Source: Ignavibacteria bacterium
GTDB lineage: Bacteria; Bacteroidota; Ignavibacteria; Tepidaquicellales; Tepidaquicellaceae
Length of the DNA stretch: 64,000 nucleotides
Assembly (NCBI GenBank): GCA_019187405.1
Contig: JABAQZ010000004.1
Location: forward strand, 140,832 to 204,831
Direction of reading: 5' to 3'
Shown: positions 29,611 to 38,334 of the stretch, piece by piece
How positions within the stretch are numbered: position 1 is the first letter of the stretch
Layout: the number at the start of each line of letters is the position of its first letter
Notes under the pieces: model-generated
The model's input: only the letters and a program-made list of their open reading frames with translations
Told to the model about the DNA's origin: nothing
Databases searched by the model: none
Position numbers and translations under genes: made by a program

Positions 29611-29721
29611 ATGTCCACTGGCATTCAGAAAGCCGGCATCGGCCCGGAACTCGATAAAGCGCTGAAGCTGAAGATAGAACAATTGGATAATAAATCGGTG
29701 GAATTACTGATGAAGATTTGA
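29611..29721 (+). CDS. Possible 36-residue small gene or gene fragment (copy 1)
   Basis: An ATG-initiated frame reads STGIQKAGIGPELDKALKLK and ends LLMKI. It is more GC-rich than its surroundings (GCCGGCATCGGCCCGGAAC). No ribosome-binding site or family was recognised. It follows the toxin by 41 bp in both copies of the block and may be a fragment of a foreign gene. Confidence 0.25.
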   Translation: MSTGIQKAGIGPELDKALKLKIEQLDNKSVELLMKI

Positions 29722-30175
29722 AGAAAAATTTGAAAAGATGAGATTCTCAATAACTCATATTCAATCCTCCCACAGATGCTGAAACAAGTTCAGCATGACA
29801 GGGGAGGTGATGATGATTACAATTGAATTCAATGCATACTCCCACAGATGCTGAAACAAGTTCAGTATGACAGAATGTTGTTCAGCATGTCAGGGGACTG
29901 TGTCATCCCGAACTTGTTTCGGGATCTGACAGTGGCTGTACTTGAATTAATTACAGACTTGCGATAGTAGTGAACGTACATGAATTCAATGCATACTCCC
30001 ATAGATGCTGAAACAAGTTCAGCATGACAGGGTGTTATTCAGCATGACAGGGGACTGTGTCATCTCAACAGGTTTATGTCTGCACATGATTTATCCTTCT
30101 ACTTCTATTGAAATTAACAATACCAGTATTTATTTTGACATCAAAACAGTTAATCACTGAGTAATCTCAAAAGAG

Positions 30176-30385
30176 ATGGAAACATATAAAACAAAAACAA
30201 AAATTAAGAAAAGTCATAAGTTAGAATTAGAAGATATTCCTTTCGATAATGGCGAGGAAGTTGAAGTTACAATTTCGAAAGTTGAAAAAAAAAGTAACGG
30301 GAAATATACATTAAGAGGAAGTTTGATTAAATATGACGAACCATTTGAACCGATAGATGAAGATGACTGGGAAGCATTGAAATGA
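30176..30385 (+). CDS. Antitoxin of a VapBC-type pair (copy 2)
   Basis: Protein identical to the antitoxin at 28971-29180, with the same four-base overlap with the toxin. Because the two antitoxins are identical, each can neutralise either toxin; the second pair mainly raises dosage. Confidence 0.85.
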   Translation: METYKTKTKIKKSHKLELEDIPFDNGEEVEVTISKVEKKSNGKYTLRGSLIKYDEPFEPIDEDDWEALK

Positions 30386-30774
30386 TTCTACTTGATACTC
30401 ACATTTGGATATGGTGGATTTCTGATGATTCGAAGCTTTCAAAAAATTATATTCAATTAATTAAGGATAATGAATCTGACAACTTATGCATTTCAATGAT
30501 TTCAATTTGGGAGCTTACAAGACTTTTCCAAAAAGGGAGATTAAGTTTTAATGTTCCGCTTTTGGAATGGATAGATGATGCAATCAGATATCCTGGAATG
30601 AAAGTTCTTAATCTAAGTAAGGAAATTATTCTTCATACAACAAAATTAGAAAACTTTCATAAAGATCCTGCAGACCAACTAATTGTTTCAACGTCTATTG
30701 TAGAAAATATTCCATTGCTTACAATGGATAAGAGAATTCTAAAATATAAATTAGTTCAAACTCTAACTCCTTAA
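30382..30774 (+). CDS. vapC: VapC-family PIN-domain toxin (copy 2)
   Basis: Protein identical to the toxin at 29177-29569, with all PIN acidic residues kept, so both copies should be active. No nucleotide difference was noticed in the gene. Confidence 0.88.
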   Translation: MILLDTHIWIWWISDDSKLSKNYIQLIKDNESDNLCISMISIWELTRLFQKGRLSFNVPLLEWIDDAIRYPGMKVLNLSKEIILHTTKLENFHKDPADQLIVSTSIVENIPLLTMDKRILKYKLVQTLTP

Positions 30775-30815
30775 TGAATTAATTCGTAATACTCACTTAA
30801 AATCTGATATTATAA

Positions 30816-30926
30816 ATGTCCACTGGCATTCAGAAAGCCGGCATCGGCCCGGAACTCGATAAAGCGCTGAAGCTGAAGATAGAACAATTGGATAATAAAT
30901 CGGTGGAATTACTGATGAAGATTTGA
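30816..30926 (+). CDS. Possible 36-residue small gene or gene fragment (copy 2)
   Basis: Second copy of the frame at 29611-29721, with the same sequence. The comments on that entry apply. Confidence 0.22.
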   Translation: MSTGIQKAGIGPELDKALKLKIEQLDNKSVELLMKI

Positions 30927-32088
30927 AGAAAAATTTGAAAAGATGAGATTCTCAATAACTCATATTCAATCCTCCCACAGATGCTGAAACAAGTTCAGCA
31001 TGACAGGGGAGGTGATGATGATTACAATTGAATTCAATGCATACTCCCACAGATGCTGAAACAAGTTCAGTATGACAGAATGTTGTTCAGCATGTCAGGG
31101 GACTGTGTCATCCCGAACTTGTTTCGGGATCTGACAGTGGCTGTACTTGAATTAATTACAGACTTGCGATAGTAGTGAACGTACATGAATTCAATGCAGA
31201 CTCCCCCAGATGCTGAAACAAGTTCAGCATGACAGAATGTTGTTCAGCATGTCAGGGGACTGTGTCATCCCGAACTTGTTTCGGGATCTGACAGTGGCTG
31301 TACTTGAATTAATTACAGACTTGCGACAATAGTGAATGTACATGAATTCAATGCATACTCCCACAGATGCTGAAACAAGTTCAGCATGACAGCGAAGGTG
31401 ATGATGATTACAAATGAATTCAATGCAGACTCCCAAAGATGCTGAAACAAGTTCAGCATGACAGGGTGTTATTCAGCATGACAGGGTGTTATTCAGCATG
31501 ACAGAGTGTTGTTCAGCATGACAGAGTGTTGTTCAGCATGTCAGGGGACTGTGTCATCCCGAACTTGTTTCGGGATCTGACAGTGGTTGTACTTGAATTA
31601 ATTACAGACTTGCGATAGTAGTGAATGTACATGAATTCAATGCATACTTTCACAGATGCTGAAACAAGTTCAGCATGACAGAATGTTGTTCAGCATGACA
31701 GAATGTTGTTCAGCATGTCAGGGGACTGTGTCATCCCGAACTTGTTTCGGGATCTGACAGTGGCTGTACTTGAATTAATTACAGACTTGCGATAGTAGTG
31801 AACGTACATGAATTCAATGCATACTCCCACAGATGCTGAAACAAGTTCAGCATGACAGGGTATTATTCAGCATGACAGAGTGTTGTTCAGCATGACAGAG
31901 TGTTGTTCAGCATGATAGGGGAGGTGATGATGATTACAATTGAATTCAGTGCAGACTCCCACAGATGCTGAAACAAGTTCAGCATGACAAGGTCGAAAAG
32001 CAATTACCCTTCTTAACAATTTCTTAATATAAGCTGAGATATTTATTTTATATTTTGCTTAAGTAAGAAAAGACAAATCTGAAAATTA

Positions 32089-33138
32089 ATGAAATGTTTA
32101 ATTGCCATAATCGCATGTCTGATACTGGTTTCATGTTCAAAAGAAAAAAATAAACCGGTAGGGAAGTCGTCAGGCGGTCAAATAATCGGCGCAGGTGCAA
32201 CTTTTCCTTACCCTATATATTCAAAATGGTTTTATGAATTTGCAAAGATTAATCCCGAAGCTAAAATTAATTATCAGTCTATTGGAAGCGGCGGGGGTAT
32301 TAGACAAATTACGGAGGGAACAGTTGACTTCGGCGCATCTGACAGCCCGATGAGCAAAGATGATATCGCAAAAGCAAATTCTAAAAACAATAATAAAATC
32401 ATACATATCCCGACAGTTATCGGAGCAATTGTACTTACATACAACATACCCGGTATAAATGAAAGCATTAATCTTTCTGGAGATGTTATTTCGGATATTT
32501 ATCTGGGAAACATTAAAAAATGGAATGATCCAAAAATTAAAAAAGATAATCCAAATGTAAATCTTCCAGATAAGGACATACTTGTAACTTACAGAACTGA
32601 CGGAAGCGGAACGACTTATGTGTTTACCGACTATCTTGGAAAAGTCAGCGACGAATGGAAATCAAAAGTCGGCGTTGCAAAAGATGTCAGGTTTCCTGTT
32701 GGACAAGGTGGAAAAGGAAATGAAGGAGTTACCGGAATTGTTAAGCAGATGGAATATTCGATTGGATATGTTGAACTAATTTATGCACTGCAGAATAAAC
32801 TTAATTTTGCAAAAGTAAAAAATTCCGAAGGAGAATTTATTTCTCCGGCGCTTGAGTCGCTGACAATTGCAGCTGCTGGATCAGTTGAGGAAATTCCGGA
32901 TGATTTAAGACAGTCCATTACAAATGCAAAAGGAAAAGGTGCTTATCCGATTTCAAGTTATACTTACATTCTGATTTATGAAAATCAAAAGGATGTCATT
33001 AAAGGAAAAATCTTGAAAGAATTCCTTCAGTGGGCATTGTCAGATGGAGGAAAATTTGCCAAAAATCTCGGATATGCACCGTTGCCTGATCAGGTAATTC
33101 AAAAAGCAAATTCAAAAATTGCAGGAATCAGATATTAA
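32089..33138 (+). CDS. pstS: Phosphate ABC transporter substrate-binding lipoprotein PstS
   Basis: The product has 349 residues with a lipoprotein signal (lipobox LVSC, Cys16). The mature part has the PstS pattern GAGATFPYPIYSKWF, INYQSIGSGGGIRQI, VDFGASDSPM and YRTDGSGTTYVFTDYL, which line the phosphate pocket. It binds periplasmic phosphate and passes it to PstCA. It is first of four genes in transport-complex order; its end overlaps pstC by 20 bp. No convincing Pho box was identified upstream, where the repeat island ends ~100 bp before the start. Confidence 0.95.
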   Translation: MKCLIAIIACLILVSCSKEKNKPVGKSSGGQIIGAGATFPYPIYSKWFYEFAKINPEAKINYQSIGSGGGIRQITEGTVDFGASDSPMSKDDIAKANSKNNNKIIHIPTVIGAIVLTYNIPGINESINLSGDVISDIYLGNIKKWNDPKIKKDNPNVNLPDKDILVTYRTDGSGTTYVFTDYLGKVSDEWKSKVGVAKDVRFPVGQGGKGNEGVTGIVKQMEYSIGYVELIYALQNKLNFAKVKNSEGEFISPALESLTIAAAGSVEEIPDDLRQSITNAKGKGAYPISSYTYILIYENQKDVIKGKILKEFLQWALSDGGKFAKNLGYAPLPDQVIQKANSKIAGIRY

Positions 33139-34078
33139 AATATCAGAAGAAATAAGTACAAAGGAAATAAGAAGTAAAAGAAAACCTGGAGACATTTTCT
33201 TTGAAAATCTTACACTGTTGTTTGCACTTCTTCTTATCGGACTTGTATTGTTCATTGCAATTGAAATCTATGGAGACTCAGCCGAAAGCATTGAACATTT
33301 CGGGTTTAGTTTTATTTTTTCTTCCGATTGGAATCCAGTTACTGAAAAATTCGGCGCGCTGGCATTTATTTATGGAACAATAGTTTCATCTATTCTCGCA
33401 CTGCTTATTTCATTGCCGGTAAGTATAGGTGTTGCCGTCTTTCTTTCGGAGATAGTTCATAAGTCAGTAAGAACTCCGGTAAGTTTTCTTGTGGAAATAC
33501 TTGCGGCAATACCGAGTATCATTTACGGATTCTGGGGAATCTATGTGCTGGCTCCTTTTATGGCAAGTACTGTTCAGCCGGCATTGAGTTCTTTGTTTGG
33601 TTTTCTTCCGTTATTTCAGGGACCAATCTTTGGAACAGGAATGCTGACGGCATCCTTAATACTTGCAATAATGATAACGCCGATTATTTCTTCAATTACA
33701 AGAGATGTATTAAAAGCAATACCGGTATCACAAAGAGAAGCGGCTTATGCTCTCGGCGCAACAAGATGGGAAGCAATTAAAATGGCATTGCTTAATGCAA
33801 GAAGCGGAATTCTTGGTGGAGCAGTGCTTGGACTCGGCAGAGCAATTGGAGAAACTATGGCAGTTACAATGGTAATCGGAAACAAAGCACAGATCAAAGC
33901 ATCGCTGTTTGAGCCAGCATATTCAATGGCATCAGTCATTGCCAATGAATTTGCCGAAGCATCGGGGAGCTTGCATATCAGCTCTTTGATTGAAATAGGA
34001 TTGCTGCTGTTTGGAGTAACATTCATAGTAAACACTTTTGCGAGAATTTTAATATACAGTGTAACAAGAAAAACATAA
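33119..34078 (+). CDS. pstC: Phosphate ABC transporter permease PstC
   Basis: The product has 319 residues. A cytoplasmic N terminus (~30 residues) is followed by about six or seven membrane helices. The permease loop that contacts the ATPase is visible as AAYALGATRWEAIKMALL, and EILAAIPSIIYGFWG marks the PstC branch. It starts at TTG (33119) within the end of pstS, the first start available before the first helix. It pairs with PstA to form the phosphate channel. Confidence 0.92.
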   Translation: MQESDIKISEEISTKEIRSKRKPGDIFFENLTLLFALLLIGLVLFIAIEIYGDSAESIEHFGFSFIFSSDWNPVTEKFGALAFIYGTIVSSILALLISLPVSIGVAVFLSEIVHKSVRTPVSFLVEILAAIPSIIYGFWGIYVLAPFMASTVQPALSSLFGFLPLFQGPIFGTGMLTASLILAIMITPIISSITRDVLKAIPVSQREAAYALGATRWEAIKMALLNARSGILGGAVLGLGRAIGETMAVTMVIGNKAQIKASLFEPAYSMASVIANEFAEASGSLHISSLIEIGLLLFGVTFIVNTFARILIYSVTRKT

Positions 34079-34080
34079 GC

Positions 34081-34956
34081 ATGGAATTGACTGAAAAGAA
34101 ATTTAAAATGCCGGGAAATATCAGAAGACGTAAGCTTGTAAATTCAGTCATGATAATTTTATGTGTAATTGCTGGAATAATTACGATACTTCCTTTGCTT
34201 TATATTTTCTTTTACACAACAAAATCGGGGATCACTTCTCTTAATCTTGATTTCTTTATAAATATGCCTAAACCCGTCGGTGAAGAAGGCGGAGGTATGG
34301 CAAATGCAATTGTCGGAAGTATTATTCTTATTGGAATTGGTTCATTAATAGGCATACCTGTGGGAGTCATGTCCGGGATTTACATTTCAGAATATTCAAA
34401 AAACATAACTGCATTCATTATTAAATTTGTTACCGACATATTAAGCGGGATTCCTTCAATTATTATAGGAATATTTGCCTACGGGCTGATAGTAATAAAC
34501 ATGCAGAGATTTTCGGCGCTGGCAGGAGGTTTTGCGCTCGGAATACTAATGATACCGACAATTACAAAAGTTACGGAAGAAATGCTTAAGCTTGTACCTC
34601 AGTCAATCAGAGAAGCATCTCTTGCGCTTGGTGTATCGAGATGGAAAACGGTATTGAGAATAGCGCTTACGACAGCTTCATCGGGAATTATTACAGGGAT
34701 TCTTCTTGCAATTGCAAGAGCTGCAGGAGAGACGGCTCCATTGTTGTTCACGGCATTTGGTAATTCATTCTGGCAGACGGAGATAGACCAGCCGATTGCT
34801 GCATTGCCATTACAGATATTTGCTTATGCAATTTCACCTTATGAAGACTGGCACAGACAGGCATGGGCAGGAGCGTTTGTATTGATTCTGCTTGTGTTCG
34901 TTATAAATCTTATTGTCAGATTTGTAACAAGAAATAAATTTTCAGGGAATCAGTAA
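34081..34956 (+). CDS. pstA: Phosphate ABC transporter permease PstA
   Basis: The product has 291 residues and about six membrane helices. [15 protein letters not shown] and the coupling loop [20 protein letters not shown] identify PstA, as does [13 protein letters not shown]. It starts 2 bp after the pstC stop and ends 4 bp before pstB. Confidence 0.92.
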   Translation: MELTEKKFKMPGNIRRRKLVNSVMIILCVIAGIITILPLLYIFFYTTKSGITSLNLDFFINMPKPVGEEGGGMANAIVGSIILIGIGSLIGIPVGVMSGIYISEYSKNITAFIIKFVTDILSGIPSIIIGIFAYGLIVINMQRFSALAGGFALGILMIPTITKVTEEMLKLVPQSIREASLALGVSRWKTVLRIALTTASSGIITGILLAIARAAGETAPLLFTAFGNSFWQTEIDQPIAALPLQIFAYAISPYEDWHRQAWAGAFVLILLVFVINLIVRFVTRNKFSGNQ

Positions 34957-34960
34957 ACAA

Positions 34961-35794
34961 ATGGAAAACGATACAATAATAACCGACACAATAGATGATT
35001 CTGAAGATATTCATGATTCCGGAAAGCATGACACGGCAGATACGAAAACAGCTTTAAGGACGATAAATCTTTCAGTAAAGTTTTTTGACAAGCTTGCGAT
35101 TAAAAATATTAACATCAGAGTCAAAAAAAATAATGTTGCGGCAATTATCGGTCCGTCAGGATGCGGAAAATCCACATTTCTCCGTTCGATAAATTTAATG
35201 CATGATCTTACGCCCGGTGCAAAAGTTTACGGCGATATCTATGTTCACAATGAACACATAACCGATAATAATGTGGTTGATCTCAGGAAAAAAGTCGGAA
35301 TGGTTTTCCAAAAGCCGAATCCATTTCCTACGATGTCAATTTATGATAATGTAGCCGCAGGATTAAAGCTGAACGGAATAAGGAATAAATCCTTGTTTGA
35401 TGAAACAGTTGAAAAGAATCTTACATACACAGGTCTCTGGGATGAAGTCAAAGACAGATTGAAATCTCCCGCGATAAGTCTTTCCGGAGGGCAGCAACAG
35501 AGATTATGCATTGCAAGAACGATTGCCGTAAAACCGGAAATCATTTTAATGGATGAGCCGACAAGCGCTCTTGATCCTGTCTCTACTTCAAAAATTGAAG
35601 AGTTAATAATAAACTTTAAGAAGCATTACACTATTATTATTGTTACACATAATATGCAGCAAGCGGGAAGAATTAGCGATTATACAGCATTCTTTTATTT
35701 AGGAAAACTGGTCGAGTATTCCAGAACAAGAAGATTATTTACCAATCCCAGAGAAAAGCTAACAGAAGAATATGTTACGGGTAAATTCGGTTAA
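34961..35794 (+). CDS. pstB: Phosphate ABC transporter ATP-binding protein PstB
   Basis: The 277-residue product has Walker [10 protein letters not shown], the PstB-typical [18 protein letters not shown], signature LSGGQQQRL and Walker [14 protein letters not shown]. An acidic N-terminal extension of about 30 residues ([18 protein letters not shown]) precedes the usual PstB start and has no obvious counterpart in the standard family. It powers phosphate uptake by PstSCA. It is last in the operon; the PhoU gene that often follows is absent here. Confidence 0.93.
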   Translation: MENDTIITDTIDDSEDIHDSGKHDTADTKTALRTINLSVKFFDKLAIKNINIRVKKNNVAAIIGPSGCGKSTFLRSINLMHDLTPGAKVYGDIYVHNEHITDNNVVDLRKKVGMVFQKPNPFPTMSIYDNVAAGLKLNGIRNKSLFDETVEKNLTYTGLWDEVKDRLKSPAISLSGGQQQRLCIARTIAVKPEIILMDEPTSALDPVSTSKIEELIINFKKHYTIIIVTHNMQQAGRISDYTAFFYLGKLVEYSRTRRLFTNPREKLTEEYVTGKFG

Positions 35795-35947
35795 TTTTTT
35801 CAAATTTACCTTAATCGTTTAGAAAATATTCAAACTGCTGTGTCGTATTTATATTTCCCGATTGAGAACAAGGTATATAAAAAAAATTTTGATCTTTTAA
35901 TTTGCAAATATGTTTAATTTTATTCAAATAATTGATATTTTGCAGAG

Positions 35948-37060
35948 GTGAATTACGCAAAAAACATAGAAAGCTTAGAAATCAGAGATTCCTCTGCGCC
36001 GAATTCTTTTGAAAAAGAAAAAGGAAAGAAGATTTATGCCTTTATTTATCCTTTAATTATTGCGCTTGTTTCTTTTTCAGGTCTTCTATTTGAATCTCAA
36101 TATGATTCAGTTCGATTGAATAATGAAGAATTAAACGAAACAACAGGGGGAAGTATAAAAAATTCTGGAAAGTTTAACATACTTTCGCCAGATGACAATT
36201 CATCCGGGATTAAGGACACTGTTTATACTGAACTTGATACCTGGCTTGAACTGCGAATTGATCAGCAGATGCTATATCAGCATCGCAGGGACGGAAGTGT
36301 TATAAAATATCCGGTTTCAACAGGCAATAAATCTTCCGGTGATCCGGAAGCTCTTGAGTCTAGACCCGGAGTTTTTGCAATATTTCTTAAAGTGGAACAT
36401 CATAAATCATCACAGTTTAATTCAGCAAACATGTATCATTTTATGCCTTTTAATCAGGGAATAGGTTTCCATTCCATTGATGGTACGGGATATTATTCTC
36501 ATCTCGGAGTAAGACCTTCTTCTCACGGCTGTATAAGGATGAAGCATGAACATGCCAAAAAACTTTTTAGTGAATCTCCGGTGGGAACTTTGGTGCTTGC
36601 AAGCAGAGGATATTCAGCCAGAACAATTGCATTTGCAGAAAAAGATTTTAAGAATGAAAAGAATTATGAAAAAGATGAAATGAAGTATATGCTTGCAAAT
36701 AATCTTTACAATATTGCCAACGGAAGGTATTATCTTGAGGGAAGGAAAAAGTTCGTCGTAAATCCAAAATACATACCCGTTTCAGGAATATACAATGGTT
36801 ATGATTTAAAACTTCCCGAAAAACAGTTGATCCCGAGAAGCTTTGCGGCATTTTATGAAAAACCGGATAAGCTGAAAATTTATGTTAATTCTGAAATTGA
36901 AGCCGATAGAATACCTGATGAATTTGAAGAGGTACTGGTAAACGCCGAAGAGAACACCGGTGAATTACACGAAAAGAATGTCAATTCTTCGTCGGAGTTG
37001 ATTAAAGAATATTTCAACAATCCGATCGGTATTCTGCCTTATTTCGGACCAAAGAAGTGA
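35948..37060 (+). CDS. Membrane-anchored L,D-transpeptidase (YkuD family)
   Basis: The 370-residue product starts with GTG. One membrane helix lies at about residues 30-50 (IYAFIYPLIIALVSFSGLLF). The periplasmic YkuD domain spans ~110-215 with GNKSSGDPEALESRPGVF, a conserved His in GIGFHSIDG, and the catalytic SSHGCIRM (His193, Cys195). L,D-transpeptidases form 3-3 cross-links in peptidoglycan or attach proteins to it. The C-terminal ~150 residues are charged and unassigned. It is not clearly in an operon with its neighbours. Confidence 0.87.
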   Translation: MNYAKNIESLEIRDSSAPNSFEKEKGKKIYAFIYPLIIALVSFSGLLFESQYDSVRLNNEELNETTGGSIKNSGKFNILSPDDNSSGIKDTVYTELDTWLELRIDQQMLYQHRRDGSVIKYPVSTGNKSSGDPEALESRPGVFAIFLKVEHHKSSQFNSANMYHFMPFNQGIGFHSIDGTGYYSHLGVRPSSHGCIRMKHEHAKKLFSESPVGTLVLASRGYSARTIAFAEKDFKNEKNYEKDEMKYMLANNLYNIANGRYYLEGRKKFVVNPKYIPVSGIYNGYDLKLPEKQLIPRSFAAFYEKPDKLKIYVNSEIEADRIPDEFEEVLVNAEENTGELHEKNVNSSSELIKEYFNNPIGILPYFGPKK

Positions 37061-37212
37061 AAAGGAAATTTATAATTTTGAATTAAAAATCAGAAAAGTA
37101 TTATGATATTTAGCTTTTATTTATAAAATTTTTCGTTTAAGTTGAAAAAAAATTGGAACTAAAAATATTTCAGTAAGTTAAATATTTAAAAGAATTTAAA
37201 ACCTAACTTAAC

Positions 37213-37218
37213 GGAGGT
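37213..37218 (+). promoter_or_regulatory. Shine-Dalgarno site of the TonB gene
   Basis: GGAGGT lies 4 bases before the ATG at 37223; it is one of the few canonical sites in the window. Confidence 0.7.
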
Positions 37219-37222
37219 TAAA

Positions 37223-38086
37223 ATGTCAGAGACTATCGACAACAGCAACGAGATGTTTGCTGAAATTAACAAAAACATGAAATACGGCGCACCCGAGCTG
37301 AAAAAGCTATATCAGAAATATTTAACTCGAGGTTTGATTATTGCCGTAGTTGCTCATTTGTTATTACTTGGAACTTATGTAGGCGCGATGTATCTCGAAA
37401 AAGTAAAAGCCGAGCAGGAGAAAAATCTTCAGGATAAAGTTTTTAACTTAGAGGATCTGGAACTTCCTCCTCCAATTGATGAGATACCTCCGGATATTCC
37501 AAAGGATGTAGCTCTGAAAGACCTTTCTGCACTTGTTCCCGAGCCGGTAGCAAAAAAGTTTGTAACTGAAGAAGTAAAATTAAAAAGCCAGCAAGAGCTC
37601 GAGGAAGTTAAGCTGCCGGTTGCATCTACTGGAACCGACGACCCTACAAAGGTAGATCCAAATGCACACGTAGGAAAAATTGAAGAGAAAAAGGTAGAAG
37701 AGAAAGTAGAGAAGAAGGAAGAGAAAAAGAAGGAAGTATTCCAGCAGTTTGAAGTAGAAAAAGCTCCGGTTGCGGTAAATCTCGGACAGGTAAAAGGCTC
37801 GATGCGATATCCTGAAATAGCAAGGCAATCGGGAATTGAAGGTAGAGTGGTGGCAAAGGTGCTTGTCGGAACAGACGGCTCGGTAATAAAGGTTGGCGGC
37901 ATAAGCGGACCGGAAGTTTTCCATGACGAAGTAGCCGATAAAGTTATGAACCTTCAGTTTAATCCTGCAATTCAAGGGGGACAGACTGTAAAGTGCTGGG
38001 TAAGCGTTCCTTTTAGTTTTACATTGAGCGCAAAGGATAAAAAGAAAACCGAAGATGAAGAAGAAAGTTCGGATGAAGGAAATTAA
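37223..38086 (+). CDS. TonB-family energy transducer
   Basis: The product has 287 residues. A cytoplasmic stretch of ~35 residues precedes a membrane helix (LIIAVVAHLLLLGTYVGAMY). A Pro/Glu/Lys-rich periplasmic spacer follows (PPPIDEIPPDIP, then Lys/Glu coiled segment), and a TonB C-terminal domain at ~190-275 (RYPEIARQSGIEGRVVAKVL, LQFNPAIQGG). It transmits proton-motive force to outer-membrane receptors. ExbB and ExbD, which it needs, are not next to it. It leads a four-gene operon with a small membrane protein, a phosphate-binding-like lipoprotein and a TPR protein. Confidence 0.88.
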   Translation: MSETIDNSNEMFAEINKNMKYGAPELKKLYQKYLTRGLIIAVVAHLLLLGTYVGAMYLEKVKAEQEKNLQDKVFNLEDLELPPPIDEIPPDIPKDVALKDLSALVPEPVAKKFVTEEVKLKSQQELEEVKLPVASTGTDDPTKVDPNAHVGKIEEKKVEEKVEKKEEKKKEVFQQFEVEKAPVAVNLGQVKGSMRYPEIARQSGIEGRVVAKVLVGTDGSVIKVGGISGPEVFHDEVADKVMNLQFNPAIQGGQTVKCWVSVPFSFTLSAKDKKKTEDEEESSDEGN

Positions 38087-38091
38087 TCAAT

Positions 38092-38334
38092 GTGAACGCA
38101 GCAGTTATAATTAATTATGTTACATCAGTTCTTACATTTTTTATCGGCATAATTCTGGTATCGGGTTATTTTTCACAATTGAAGAACAATACTATGATTG
38201 TATTTGGTATTGTTCTCATTATTTATGGACTGTTCAGGTTTGTAAATACAACGTACAAAGTCAATCAACAGAAGATGAGCGACAAGCTTGAAGCGCTGAA
38301 ATCGGAAAGAGATAAATTGTTTAAAGGAAAATGA
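38092..38334 (+). CDS. Small two-helix membrane protein
   Basis: The product has 80 residues starting with GTG five bases after the tonB stop. Two hydrophobic segments (VTSVLTFFIGIILVSGYF and MIVFGIVLIIYGLFRFV) are followed by a basic, coiled tail. Its end overlaps the next gene by four bases (ATGA), so it is translated with the operon. Family unknown; the position suggests an accessory part of the TonB complex (inference). Confidence 0.75.
   Translation: MNAAVIINYVTSVLTFFIGIILVSGYFSQLKNNTMIVFGIVLIIYGLFRFVNTTYKVNQQKMSDKLEALKSERDKLFKGK

Larger units (their letters stand above)
28838..29993 (+). repeat. 1.2-kb duplicated block, copy 1 (toxin-antitoxin cassette)
   Basis: Matches 30044-31198 at an offset of 1205 bp. 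No difference was seen in the genes or in the sequence after them; one single-base indel and a few substitutions lie near 28873-28887. Confidence 0.88.
30044..31198 (+). repeat. 1.2-kb duplicated block, copy 2 (toxin-antitoxin cassette)
   Basis: Second copy of 28838-29993, in direct orientation, separated from it by about 50 bp of hairpin A repeat. Confidence 0.88.
25617..31990. repeat. 6.4-kb island of degenerate palindromic (REP-like) repeats
   Basis: Units of about 150-230 bp recur in one direction. Each combines hairpin A (TGCTGAA-ACAAG-TTCAGCA), hairpin B (TCCCGAA-CTTGT-TTCGGGA), and a spacer with TTGAATTAATTACAGACTTG, GTACATGAATTCAATGCA and ACTCCCACAG. Hairpin B occurs about 19 times by eye, from 25771 to 31732. 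Spacing varies because half-hairpins and sub-blocks have been multiplied or lost. Two copies of a VapBC-type gene pair are embedded. Short open frames here on the minus strand (reading CHAELVSAS or MLNLFQHLW) are translations of the repeats, not genes. Confidence 0.95.

Noticed and set aside
25617..31990. CRISPR array
   Set aside because: Repeats are degenerate and palindromic with repeated, not unique, spacers, and no cas gene is present.
37429..37975. Two overlapping minus-strand frames of 131-157 codons opposite tonB
   Set aside because: Antisense to the Pro/Lys/Glu-rich TonB spacer; low-complexity Ser/Phe composition.
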